NCBI GenBank assembly: GCA_000231825.2
Contig: JH720344.1
Coordinates: 292,733-356,732, forward strand
Direction of reading: 5' to 3'
Length of the DNA stretch: 64,000 nucleotides
DNA from: Tetrahymena elliotti 4EA
Taxonomy: Eukaryota > Ciliophora > Oligohymenophorea > Hymenostomatida > Tetrahymenidae
In this document: positions 1 to 11,859 of the stretch, piece after piece
Position numbering within the stretch: position 1 is the stretch's first letter
Layout: each line of letters begins with the position of its first letter
Notes under the pieces: generated by a model
The model's database searches: none
Told to the model about the DNA's origin: nothing
The model's input: the letters and a program-made list of their open reading frames with translations, nothing else
Made by a program: the position numbers and the translations under genes

Positions 1-1641
1 ATTTAATCTCACTATCTATCCACAGTATCTTTTAAACCACTGGATTTTCCATTTTTTTTAATTAGATCTTTATTTTTTTGTCATAAATATTTATTGCTTT
101 GAAGTGTAAATTTGAATATTTTATATTCTAATAAGCATATAGTGTCTATATCCTAATATCGCTAATAGTTCAATCAAGAACTAATCAATCTAATCAATTC
201 CTGAAGATTTATCATATTCTCTTTTTTCTATATTTTTTATTAAATTTCTTTCTAAAGTGCGGACAAGCTTTTAAAATTTTTAATTTTACTTCAATCATTT
301 TTTAAAATAAAAATTGAAAATGTATTTTGTTTTTATTTATTTAACCTTTTTCAATAAAATTTACTAAATTTTTACAAGTAGATACTTTAGAATAAAGTTT
401 CATTAGAAGATACTTTGTTTCTTTCTAAAAATGAGATGAAAAAGATAGTTTAACTTCAATATTTTTTGAAAAATCTCTCTCAATTGCTTAACTAAACATA
501 CATAAATTTTCTTTAGATAAAAAAATTAGGCCTCATTTTAAGCAAATAAACTCTCTAAAAAACTTAAGTAAACAATCAAACATTTCCTTTCAATTAAAAA
601 TTAATATTTTTAATCGAAAAAATGATAAAAATTTCAAGAAAAATAAATATCTCAATTAATTTTCTATTTTTCAAGGTCATAAATTCAGTTGATGATTCAT
701 AAAATATTTTTCAGTAGAATTTAGAATTCTAAGAATTTTTAAAATTAATTTTTTTCTAAAGAAATATTTGTTTTTATAAAATATTGCAATTTATTAAAAT
801 TTATCTGAAGAAATCTTTTCATCAGTTGTTGGTTATTTAAATAAATCTTTTTAGTTTTAAGTGACCATAAATTGTTATTTGGAGTATTAAGCAAATATTA
901 TCAAAATGATGTGAATTAAAAATTTACAGATAAAGAGCAGTGATAATAATTAACTATCTCTTTATAAAACTCATGAAATTAATTGACATAAGCTAAACAT
1001 AATTGGTAAATTTTAGAGCTGATAAAAATATTATATTCAATTTGTCAATGCAGTTCTTAAAATTAATTAAAATTCTACCTCAAGTAAATTCTTCAAAATA
1101 AGCTAATAAGAGATTCGAATTTAAATTGAAGTAAATTTATGAGTTGAATTTTGAAGGTATCTTGTTTCAAACGAAAGACTTATTTGTTTAAAAATCATAC
1201 TAAAATTTAATTATTTAAATTAAATAATATTTATTATCAATCAATTGAATTCTATTAAAAACTAATAGAATAAGGAAGGAATAGATTTTTTGAAAATAAA
1301 AATGCTTGGTTTGAAATTAGGAAGACACAGATAGATTTGTTAAAAGAATTTAGATTCTTTTTGAGATAGTTGTTTAGAATTTTGAATTGATAATGAAATA
1401 GCATTACTTATAATGCAGTAATTGAAAAATTTTTTTTCGTTTGCTAGCTTTTTTTTTAATTTAATATTTTTAGTTAAACTGACAAAAAATTTAAAAATAA
1501 AGAAAACATTCTTTTGATAAATTAAAAACATTAGTAAATAGTTAAAAAAATACATATAAATTCTAATTCAAAACTCAACTTTAACAAGCACATCAATTCA
1601 ATAAATTAAAATTATTAGCAATATAAACAACTAAGGATAAA
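1..1641. other. AT-rich intergenic region
   Basis: No reading frame with ciliate glutamine codons stays open here with protein-like composition, and I see no RNA gene. It is the upstream flank of the coiled-coil gene that starts at 1642. Long A and T runs dominate. Confidence 0.6.
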
Positions 1642-4414
1642 ATGGATTTAAGATACAATAGCCACTAGGTAACTAACAACGGCTCTTTACAGTCAGTTGG
1701 ATAATTAGGAAAAATACAAACAACAACCCCACCTAAGATTTCTAATGCATTACATCCTAGCAATATTAATGTTATCAACAACTCTTTGAACAGCAAGAGT
1801 GTAGCTTCTAAGTTCCCTTTAAGCTATAGAAAAAATTATGAGGAATAACATTTATAAATGCCTAATAATGGAAGGGCAAACTCAATTAGTGATAGAGAGA
1901 ATTATTTTGATTCAAATATAAATGGATACAAGAATTACTCATCAAGCAATTAAGTCAACTAAGTATCTCCAAATTTACTTATGAAAAAGTTTGAAAGAGA
2001 ATAAGATGACTCTATCCGCCTTAGTCTAGAAGAAATAAATAGGGAGCTAGATATCAATAGTAAATTAATTTTAATCCATCTTTAAAAATATTTATATGGA
2101 TTTTTAGGAAATTTCAAATATTTAATCAACAATCATTTTCTTAATTTAACAAAAGTGAATGAAATAATTGTGCTCTTAAACAAAAGAAAGCATTTAATCA
2201 TGGTTAAGAGATAAAAGCTAAAGGATGAATTTTTAGAATAAATTGAATTTATGAAAAGATAGAGTGCAGAAGAATTGTAAAAAGATATAAATAGAAGTTC
2301 AATTGAAGATGCCATTCTACAAAATTTAGCAAACAATACAGATTCATTTTCTAAGATGAAAAAAGTTGTTCAATCTGTAACGAAGGACATCTCTTCTAAC
2401 ACTCATGAAAAGCAAAAGCTAGAAATGAGCAGAAGTGCTGATTTCTGGAATACAAATAAAAACTATGAAGATGAAGTAGACGTCCTCCTTTCTAAGTTAA
2501 AATAATTAGATTCTGATGTATTTATTTGATAATATTTATTAGCATAGCATAAATATATTTACTATTAATTCATTAACAGCTTGAAAAATGCAATTATTAA
2601 ATTCAAGAGGTCTGCAGAAATTTAGATAACATGGAAGAATAAATAAAAATCCTGCTTTTAACAAAAGATGAAGATCATGTTCGAAGAGCAGAACCCGTTT
2701 TTAACTAAAAGCAAAGACTTCATGAATAGTTAAATCAAATGAATTCTTAACGTAACAAAATAAAAGATGAAAAGATACATCTGATAAGTAGAATAATTAG
2801 CTTCTTAACTGACTTAAAACAACTCAGGTAGCTATTTAATCATAATGTCTTTACTTTTTTAATTTTTTTCTCACATTTTATTCAATTAATTACATTCTCT
2901 TTGAACTAAAGTAAATTAAATTGCAAATAAAACTAGCCAATTAAACAATAATTTCAATTAATTTAAATCTGAAATTTATTTCTTTATTAAAACATTTTTT
3001 GTTTGCTTTGAAAGAATAAAAACATCTTTGAAATTAATGTGTTTTTTTAGTTTTAATGAAAATGTTAGTTTAAAACTAACTATTAATATGGAAAAAATAC
3101 TAAAGATTTTAAATCTCAAATTTATTTATTTATTTATTTTTACATTAAACATTTTTTCTTTGAGACAACAACAAATATATTAGATCTTTATAAATTTTAG
3201 CGAAAATATTAGTTAATATTTTACTTTTTTAATGAAAAGAGGAGAAAGATTATAAGATTTGGCTGAAGTTTTTGGAATTGATGATAATACAGATTCAAGC
3301 ATAAAAATATAATATTATATAGATTTTGTTGAGCAATTAGAAAATTTAGCAAAAGTAAAGGATAATTTGATGTAATAGGAGAGCTTAGAAGAGCCTATTT
3401 AGATGAATATAGATAGACTATTTAAAGAAGTAAATAATGATTTTATATTAAGTTATTTATTTTGATATCTTTTATTCATTAGAATGATCAACTATTCTCA
3501 GAGTTAATTAAAAAACAAAGTGAAGAAGCTAAAGCCTATGCTGATTTATCTGATAATTTAGTTAAGAGATTAAATATGTAAAGAGCAATTGAGCTATTTA
3601 TGAATTAAGCTAATCTAAATGGAATAAATCATTTAGATATTAGGGATTTACTTAAAAAATTCAAAGAGAATATATTATTCTTAAAGCCTTTAGTCGAAGA
3701 AGATGTTGCTTTGAGATAAGGGCTTAACAAAACATATGAGACAATCAATACATTTTCTAACATTTTACTGTAAATTTAAATAGAAGTTTAACTTAATTAA
3801 TGATCATATAAATAAATCAAGAGCCATAGAAACAGAAAAGGAAAGAAGAAAAGAGCTTGTTGCAAAATTAGAATAGTGCATAAGACTAAAATAAGATGGA
3901 GATTTGTATGTTTAATTTCTTAATTAAATTTAATTTTGAATGGTTTTTATTTTTTAAAAGAAAAACTGAGGATTTAAGAAACGTTGAAATGGAAATCACA
4001 AAAAGAATTCAACAAAAGAAGAATTTAGAAGAAGATTTAGATCATATCCTAAGTGATGCAGATTTGGAAGAATATAAGAAGTTGGGCTTACAAATAAGAC
4101 AATTAGAGAAAGATGCTGAAGATTTAAATAAAAAAAGAATACGTGTTTAAACAGATGTTGATCAAATATAATAACAAGTAAGATAAAATTGAATAAATTC
4201 AGAGATTAAATATTATTTAAAAATAATTTAGGTTGTCCTTAGGATCAATTAAATTAGAACTGATTATGATGATATTATGAAGGAAGTTATTTCTAATGAT
4301 GTAATGAACAATTATGACTTTAAAAATGCCAATGATATTAAACAAGTAAAAAATCTTCTTAAAAAGACTTTCAAGAGACTTGGAATGACTTTTGAAGAGC
4401 CTAGAAACATTTGA
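1642..4414 (+). CDS. coiled-coil protein, unknown function
   Basis: A 694-residue protein read with TAA/TAG as glutamine and ending at TGA 4412-4414. Exons: 1642-2517, 2580-2827, 3240-3429, 3483-3769, 3822-3905, 3961-4177, 4232-4414. All junctions are GT-AG and the exon sum is a multiple of three. The first 100 or so residues are polar and low complexity (S, N, Q). The rest is heptad-like, charged and leucine-rich, with no signal peptide or membrane span. Candidate conserved stretches are RRAEPVFNQKQRLHEQLNQ near residue 325 and ADLEEYKKLGLQIRQLEKD near residue 580. The 412-nt intron 2828-3239 is much longer than the others, so two adjacent genes are possible, but the frame joins cleanly across it. 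A cytoskeletal, axonemal or kinetochore role would fit a ciliate coiled coil, but that is inference; I do not recognise the family. Confidence 0.75.
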
Positions 4415-4661
4415 ATAAATTTATTATTTTACAAAAACCTATAAATTAATTAAGAACTCTTTAAATAGAGTTTACTAATTCTAATTCAAACAAAATTTTA
4501 CAGAGTAAACTTGATTAAATGCAATATATAAAATTAATTAACTATAAAATATTTGTAAAACATTATATAGATATAAATGATAATTTCATTAAATAATATT
4601 TATAGAATTCAGAGTTATTTTGTATTAATTCACCATGCACATTTTAATTGAACTAATCTTT

Positions 4662-6180
4662 TCAATTTAGATTAAAGAATTTTTTCTTTTTTATGTTCAT
4701 GACCTTTTTCGTCTAATAGATAATGAATTTCTATTGATATTAGATCTTTACATTTTGCTATTTATTCAGTAAATTTTTTTAAGTGTTTATCTTCAAAGCT
4801 ATGAAAATTAAGATCAACGTTAAGACTAAGTAAACAAGAAAATTTAGAGATTTATAATCCTAATTTATTTAGACTTTGATTTGTCATCTAATTTTATAAA
4901 AAGTCAAGAGTTAGTATTTCAAGATTAGTGAATTTCGATAGATCTTAAGCTAAAGCAATAATACCTTAGTCTTTTATTTAATGAAACCCTAAATTTAGCT
5001 TTAAAGAAATAAGCTATTAAATTTCAATAATTCATGAGATAATTACTCATAATATTAAGAGCCATGTTATTATAGTTAAGAACTATTTTAGAAATCAATT
5101 TATAAATTTGTAAAATTTCTATATTTTCCAATTTGTTATAAAATGTTTTGAGCTTCTTTTATACTGGTATCCGTTTTCTTAATATTTAGTATTAAAGATT
5201 TGATATTGTTACCATTTTTAATTTCTTATCCAAACTAACTAATTATTTATTTCCCATCATCAGATCCTCCTTATATGAAATCGAAAGTTAAAGTTAAGTT
5301 TTTTAAATTAATACATTAGGCAACTCCTTGATCTAATAATTTACCAACTCTACTTTTGTAAGTGTAACAATCTAAAATAAATATTAAATTAGTCAGATTT
5401 TTACTATTTGCTATTACTATTACTATTTATTGAGCATATTCATCTTTAATCCAACTCAATTTTAGAGTTAGGTGAGTTAAATTTATACATCTGGAAATAG
5501 CTTATCCCACATTTAGCCTGCTTCTATCATTTTATTTGGCTTTTCTTACTAGAATGAATTTATATAATCAAATAGTTTGATAGGCTTAGTGGATGGATCA
5601 CCATTTCCATTTTATGAAAGGATTGAAGAGAAAAAATCTAAATCTAAAGAAGTAGTTTTAAACATTTAGATATTACCTATCCTAAAAAATAAAAACCTTT
5701 TGTATCAATATCATTTTTTGTTATCTTTAAATCTAAGTACTAGAGATTAGTCAAATAATGAATATCTTAGAGTAAATTCTAAACTCCTTATGATCTTATT
5801 GTATTACCATCTAAATTAATAGATAAACAAATTAAATTATTGAATTTAGTAATATTTTGACCCAGGCATAAAGCTCAATCATAAGCAATCTTATTATTAC
5901 TAAAGATAAGATTTAATTTAGACAATCAAGAACATTTAGATATTTTTTCAGTTAAATTTTCAGCTCCTTTATTATTCATTTAGTTAGAATCAATCTATCG
6001 GGTAAGTGTGTGAAGATATATGTAGTTTGCTATTTTTTAGCCTAATCTTCTAGCATCATAATTTTCTAAAGGACGATAGAATATATTTAGATTAAGAGAA
6101 TAAGCTGATTAGAATCTCTTAGCTTAACGCTCAGTAGTAGAATATTTAGGCCTATTTATTTATTTAAACAGACTCTTTAT
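4662..6180 (-). pseudogene. leucine-rich-repeat protein, decayed copy 1
   Basis: Minus-strand sequence clearly homologous to the LRR gene at 7031-8631 but broken. Compared with copy 2, a glutamine codon has become TGA (aaatgttctTGAttg, near 5928) and a glycine codon of the ITDEGA-like motif has become TGA (gatTGAgct, near 5876). There is also a one-base shift near 5515, where the GQIxGQAISK repeat loses frame, and no matching start ATG is seen. The remaining fragments still show ribonuclease-inhibitor-type repeats, for example INLTHLTLKL and LVVILD-like strands, and the aligned terminal TGA at 4662-4664. Function is inferred only from copy 2. Because TGA is used as the normal stop by every other gene in the window, readthrough is unlikely. 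Confidence 0.7.
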
Positions 6181-7030
6181 TTTTTTTTAATGGTTTTTAT
6201 TTTATTAGCTTTTGAATTAAATTAAATATTTATTATTTCAACTCAACTTTTCTATTTTTTGCTATCTATTTAAATATATTTTATTTATTAACTGACTATA
6301 TACTTCAAATAAAACTCCAAAAATTTACTTTAATATGATTTTTTTATCATCTTTCCTCCTTATTTAATAAATATTCTAATCATTTTATTTATATAGGGCA
6401 TATAGGGGGAAGGGGTGAATAAAGATGAGTTAAGTCATAAATAGGCATATTGAATTTTTACTCTTATTAGCATAAAAGCCTTAAAGGAAGAATATTTTAT
6501 ATAAGGGAGTAAACACTCACACAAAAAATTATAGAATAAATCTTAGAATATATAAAAGATTTCTAAGAATTTCCTTAATTTGTTTAATCATAAAGGATTT
6601 AGAGATAGATAGATAGATATGTCACAGTTAAAAATGCAGAGAAATTTAAAAGAAGTTTAATTAAAGCAAAATTAATTAGATAAAAGCTGTCTTTTTCAGA
6701 ATAAGCTACCAATAATCAATTACCAAAGATTTTCAAAGATTCATATAGCTAAATTTTACTTATCAATTATTGTAGATATCTCTAAATTTTTGATGGTAAA
6801 TTTTTTAGTTTATATGTTGAATATTTTTGGTATTTATTATGTTTTTGTGATATAAAAATAATAGAGTTTGATTCTAATAATCAAAAAAAAAAATTGAAAA
6901 GAGTAAATAAAAAAAATTAATTAATTGTTAAATATTTGTAAAAAAAAACATTATTTTGATAGATATAAATGACCATTAGAAGGTGGTTTTATATAGATTC
7001 ACCAAAAATATTTTACATGAACTAATCTTT

Positions 7031-8631
7031 TCAATTAAGATTAAGAATTTTTTCTTTTTTCTCTTTAGAAAAACCTTGATTAGCAGAATCTAAAATAAAT
7101 TTCTAAAAATCTTAGATTTTTGCATTTTAATATTTATTCTCTGAATCTTTTTTAATATACTTCATCAAATTCTTGAAATGATAGATTAATACTAAGAGTA
7201 AAAAGTAAGAAAATTGAGAAATTTATAATCCTAATTGATACAAACCTTGATTTGTTATCTTATTTTGTTATAAATCAAGAGTTAATATTTCAAGATTAGT
7301 GAATTTTGATATATCCTGAGCTAAGGCAACAAGGCCTTAGTCTTTAATTTAATGAAATCCTAAATTTAATTTTAAAGAAATAAGCTTATTCAATTTTAAT
7401 AATTCATTAGATAATAACTAATAATCTTAATAGCCAAATTTTTATCCTAAAGAATGATTTGAGAAATCAATTTCTAAATTTATTAAATTTCTATATTTTT
7501 TGATTTGTTAAAATAAATTTTAAGCTTCTTCTATGTTGGCATTCGTTTTCTTAATATTTAGTATTAAAGATTTCAAATTGTTACAATTATCAATTTCTTA
7601 TCCAAACTAACTAATTATTTATAACTCTTTATCCCATTAAAATAAAGAGTAAAGGGAAGTTAAAGTTAAGTTTAATAGACTTACACATTATGCAACTCCT
7701 TAACCTAAGAATTTGTCAACTTAACTTTTGCAATCAAAACTATCTAAAATAACAACTAAATTAGTAAGACTTTTACTATTAGCTATTCCTAATCCTATTT
7801 ATTGAACATATTCATCTTTCATTGTACCCAATTTAAGAGTTAGATGAGTTAAATATTTAAATTTTGAGATAGCTTATCCTAGAATTTAACCTGCTTCTAT
7901 CATTTTATTCTGCTCTTCTTACTGCAATTAATTTACTTTATCAAATTGGCCTGATAACCTGTTGAGATTAGTAAATAGTTTTAAATTAGAATTATGTGAA
8001 TAGTCTTAATATGAAAAATTCAAATCTAAATTTAAATAAGTTAAGTTTAAGCATTTAGATATTCCCTATCCTAAAAAATAAAAACCTTCTATTCCAATAT
8101 CATTTTTGCTTATCTTTAAATCTAAATAATTCAGATTATTTAATTTATCAATTAATAATAGTAAATATTAAACTCCTTAAGATTCTATTTTATTCTCATC
8201 TAAATTAATAGATAAAGAAATCAAACTCTTTAATTTAGCAATATTTTAACCTAAAAAAAAGCTCCTTCATCAGTAATTTTATTATTTTTAAAGATAAGAT
8301 TTAATCTAGATAATTATGGGCATTTAGATATTTCTTCAGTTAAATTTTATACTCCTTTATCTTTCATTTGTTTTCCATTAATCTTAAGAGTAAGAGTGTA
8401 AAGATAAGCGCATTTTAATATTTCTTAACCTAATCTTTTAGCATTATGATTATCTAGAAAAATATAGTTTATGTCTAGATTAAGAGAATAAACTGATTTA
8501 AATTTCTCAACCTATTACTCTACAAGAGAATCTTTTGGCATATTTAACTAATCTAAAAATTAAAATTTTAAATTTTTCTTTGAAGAATTATTTTTTTCTT
8601 TCATTTTTTAGTTGATTTAATATCTATCCAT
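7031..8631 (-). pseudogene. leucine-rich-repeat (RNI-like) protein, one frameshift
   Basis: Reading from ATG 8629-8631 gives about 125 residues, then the frame shifts by one at the run of eight A at 8253-8260. From there the other frame continues to the TGA at 7031-7033, so one missing base would account for the break. The product, about 533 residues across both frames, is built of repeats of about 28-40 residues of the form LxxLxLxLxxNxIxxxGxxxLGQxISK, the ribonuclease-inhibitor-like LRR pattern common in ciliate protein families. It has no signal peptide or membrane span. Such proteins usually act as protein-binding scaffolds; the partner is unknown. The break could be a real lesion or a homopolymer sequencing error, and it occurs close to one of the TGA lesions of copy 1. 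No intron explains it. Confidence 0.65.
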
Positions 8632-9059
8632 TTCAATATTATTTTTTTAGTGGTTTTGTTTTTGATTTAGTATTTAATTTATTATGAAATATTTATCAAA
8701 TAAGTAATATCTTTCTCTCTATTTAAAAATATTTAATTTCACTATTTGCTTCCTATTTCATATACAACTTCAAAAATTTTATCAATTTTTATCTGTGATG
8801 ATAAGAATTAATAAATCCTTAAGAGATATTTTGAGGCTAATAATAAATTGAGTGGATATGATATTTATTATATTTTATAAAATAAGAATAATTATTTTTT
8901 AATTCAAAACATATTTTCTAATTAATGGATTTTAAAAATCATTTTAATTTTGTTTTTCTTTTATATTTTGAATTTAAATTGATAAAACCATATGAAACAC
9001 ACACACACACACACACAAAAACTATGCACAGTATAATTTTAATATATAAATTATTTATT
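8632..9059. other. intergenic, with AC microsatellite
   Basis: AT-rich spacer between two minus-strand genes. It contains a perfect (AC)10 run at about 8997-9016. The short open frame around it is not protein-like. Confidence 0.6.
8997..9016. repeat. (AC)10 microsatellite
   Basis: Ten uninterrupted AC dinucleotides, the only clear GC-containing dinucleotide microsatellite in the window. Confidence 0.9.
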
Positions 9060-9611
9060 TCAGAAACAACAATCACAGTCAAAAGGACATTGATCAGTAT
9101 TACCTCCTTTATTATTAATAAAATTGTTATATTTATTTATTATAAATAGATAATATTATTTATTTTACCTTTGCCTATTTTTAATTCTTCAACAGTATAG
9201 ATTCTATATCCTTCTTCTGTGTATCTAATTCCATTTTGATCAGTTTTGTATTTTTATTCTTCTGACTTAATCTTTTTTCTGGCTTTTTATATTTTAATAT
9301 GCCGTATATTAGTAAAAATCATCAGAGTCAATTTAATAACAAAATTATTTACCTTCTCTAAGCTTTTCTACTTTAATTTTTTCTTATTCATCTTATATTT
9401 TTTTTTCTTTTTGTGACTTTTAAAGCTTGCTAAACAAATCATCTATGTTTTTATTAGCTTATTTTTAATTTATTTAAATTCCTGCCTAGCTTTTGTTGTT
9501 GGTTGGTTTGTTTTTAGCATTTTAATTGTTCTTTAAAGAGTTATTATTTGAATTATTATTACTCTTACTATTTGTAGAGACATTACTATGCTTATCTTTT
9601 TCTTAAATCAT
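9060..9611 (-). CDS. DUF1764 family protein
   Basis: Three exons on the minus strand: 9353-9611, 9169-9282 and 9060-9106, with introns of 70 and 62 nt and TGA at 9060-9062. The product is about 139 residues. The N-terminal half is polar and low complexity (N, S, K, Q), then a lysine-rich segment with DDLFSKL. The C-terminal part is GIRYTEEGYRIYTVEELKIG followed by the invariant tail CPFDCDCCF. That cysteine-rich ending, placed after an EEL(N/G)I-type segment, is the hallmark of eukaryotic DUF1764 proteins. They are small, conserved, nuclear or nucleolar in some reports, and of unknown biochemical role; the paired cysteines suggest metal binding, which is inference. The start at 9611 is the first in-frame ATG before the conserved region; an upstream exon cannot be excluded. 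Confidence 0.85.
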
Positions 9612-10205
9612 AAATAAATACTTAAATCAACTAATAAAAAAGTTACAGATAGGCTAGTTGACTTTTTGTGTTGTCTTTTATGATTAATTTTAGGTAACTT
9701 ACTTATTATTCTTTCCCATTTTTATTTTGATTTGACAAATTATAAATTGTTTGTTTGTTTGTTTTACTTAAAATCTTTTGCTTAGAAATTTCAAAAATAT
9801 CTTATTTTGTTAGAAAGTTTTTTTGGATAAATATAAAGGATAAGTAGAAGAAAAGAATGATAATTAGTTTTATTAACTTAGACAATAACTTAGAAAGAAT
9901 TATTCTAACTCTCACAAAGTTAGCATTTCAATGACAAAGTAAATTTACAAAAAAAATAAAGATTTTATTTCAATGCAATTTAAGATAAAGGTATTAATTA
10001 ATTTTACACATAAATTACATAGGAATACAAAAAAAAGAGTGACTGTCCTATAAACAAATACTCTTAATAATTATAAATATATCACCAACCATTAATTAAT
10101 TTTATTGAATTTAATTATCTACTTATTTTATATCCAAATTACTTAATTATTATTACTATTGCTCAAAGTGCATACAAAAGTTAAATTTTTTAATGTTAAT
10201 TAATT
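9612..10205. other. intergenic region
   Basis: AT-rich spacer between the 5' end of the DUF1764 gene and the 3' end of the Nep1 gene. A short TTTG repeat lies near 9748-9763. Nothing else recognised. Confidence 0.6.
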
Positions 10206-11159
10206 TCAATTGATGCCCCACATTTATTCATAGCAGTTCATCATTCTAGCAATACAGTAGCCAGCTGAAAGACCGTATTTTGAAATACAAACATGTTCAT
10301 CAGCATAATCTACTTCCATAGCAGGGTTACCCTTGCTTACACCACCAACAATATAAACAACGGGCTTGTTTTTAGGTAATTTTTCAATATAATCTTTGAA
10401 ATTTACAAGACGAGCCTAAGTAGACATACCAATTTTGAGGGAATCAGAAGGGAGATGTTGAGTAACGGGGTTCTTTACAATCTTAAGTAAAGTTTCACTA
10501 CTTTAGACAGCTCTAACCTTCAATTTGGTGAGTAATTACGCAAACAAAGCAGCAAATCTCTTGTAAGTTCTTGGAATTTTGGTGTTAGGAGAAATATATA
10601 TCAAAACATTGTTTTCAGTGTGAATGTAAACTTGTAATAAACCAGCTTTATTCAAGGGAGAATCCATCAATGAAAGCAAAGAGTGATGTAATATATCAGG
10701 TCTATAGGTAGAGAAATCTTTCTTTAATTTCTTAGAAATGTAACCCTTGTGTTCATCAGAATTCAATAAAACAAATTCTTTTCCTAACTTAGCAACCTCT
10801 AAAGGACACTTTTCGAGAACAACATAAACCTTACGCTTATCTTATACGTCATCCTTTGTTAAGAAATCTTCTTCTTCTTCATCATCTTCTTCTTTATTAT
10901 CTCCTTCCTTATCATCAGCTTATTTTTCAGTTTCTTCTTCATCATCTTATTCTTCCTTTTCTACTACCTTTTCAGAAGCAACTACTTTTTTTTATGGTTA
11001 TTAAACTTCATCTTCTGATTCCTCTTCATCTTGTAAGTTTAAAGCTTCTTCTTCTTCATATTGATCTTCTTATTCTTCCTTTCTTTATTTCTTCTTCTTC
11101 AAATCTCTGAAGTTCTATTTTCTTTTGTTATTGTTGAATTTTCTATCTCTGCCTGACAT
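10206..11159 (-). CDS. EMG1: rRNA pseudouridine N1-methyltransferase Nep1/Emg1
   Basis: Intronless, 317 residues, ATG 11157-11159 to TGA 10206-10208. Nep1 is a SPOUT-class enzyme that N1-methylates a hypermodified pseudouridine in 18S rRNA and is needed for 40S assembly in the nucleolus. Family motifs are clear: LLNSDEHK, RPDILHHSLLSLMDSPLN, GLLQVYIHTENNVLIYI, NTKIPRTYKRF, VKNPVTQHLP, PVVYIVGGVSKG (SAM-binding knot) and the C-terminal YGLSAGYCIARM with an ending close to the family's EEVWG-like end. Residues about 25-105 form an extra, highly acidic, glutamate-rich extension after a basic MSGRDRKFNNNKRK start; the core is normal length. The coding region is noticeably less AT-rich than its surroundings, as expected for a highly expressed housekeeping gene. 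Confidence 0.95.
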
Positions 11160-11859
11160 TTTTGATAATTTTATTATATTACTTGCTTGTTTATTTGTTA
11201 TGTTAATAAATCTACTAATTAATTAATAAATAAGTGCAATTAAGAATGATAGTTATTTAGTTAATAATACTAAAAAAATCTTACTTTGTATTATTTTATT
11301 TATTTTTGCCTCTAAATTAATTTAATATATAAATATTTGTATATCTTATTCAAAATAAGATTTCTTTACATGTCAAACCAACAAAAATAAATTTATTAAC
11401 AATTTATTTACTTTCAAAAATTATTAAATTTATATAATGCTTATAAAACATAACATTTAAGTATCAACAACTACAATAAACAGTGTCAAATATTAAAATA
11501 AATCTCTATCATCTACCTACATATTTAGAATGATTTTATATTTTTTATTCAAAAATCACAGCAAATGCATAAATTTTTTGATTATTTTCCCTAGTTTTTT
11601 TTAATATTAGTTATTTTTTAATTTTTTTTTTTAAACAATGTTTTTTAAAATAGAGTTAGTAAAATAAATCCTAAAATTGCATATTTTCCAAACATATTAA
11701 TTTCCACATTTTCACTTAAATTTTTATAAATCTTATTAACTCTTAAATTTTTTTATATAAAATTTTATAATTGATAAAAGTTTTTGGTAATAAATATGAA
11801 AAACAAAAAGTTTGATGAATTTTTAAGGATATTTTATTAGTAACGGCTAGGTAATTTTT
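11160..11859. other. intergenic region
   Basis: AT-rich spacer upstream of Nep1 and downstream of the cyclic-nucleotide-binding gene. No gene or RNA recognised. Confidence 0.6.

Larger units (their letters stand above)
4545..8790. repeat. tandem duplication of about 2.4 kb containing two LRR genes
   Basis: Copy 1 (about 4545-6370) and copy 2 (about 6928-8790) align along their whole length, including the 3' flank (shared aaatatttgtaaaa and agatataaatga) and the 5' flank upstream of the start codon. They differ by many substitutions and small indels, so the duplication is not very recent. The segment 6370-6928 between them is AT-rich spacer and holds a short GATA run near 6603-6622. Confidence 0.8.

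Noticed and set aside
4662..8631. TGA as a sense codon or programmed frameshifting in the LRR genes
   Set aside because: Every other gene in the window terminates at TGA, and copy 1 has several kinds of damage, so decay is simpler.
10856..11110. Leucine-rich plus-strand open frame
   Set aside because: It is antisense to the glutamate-rich N-terminal extension of Nep1.
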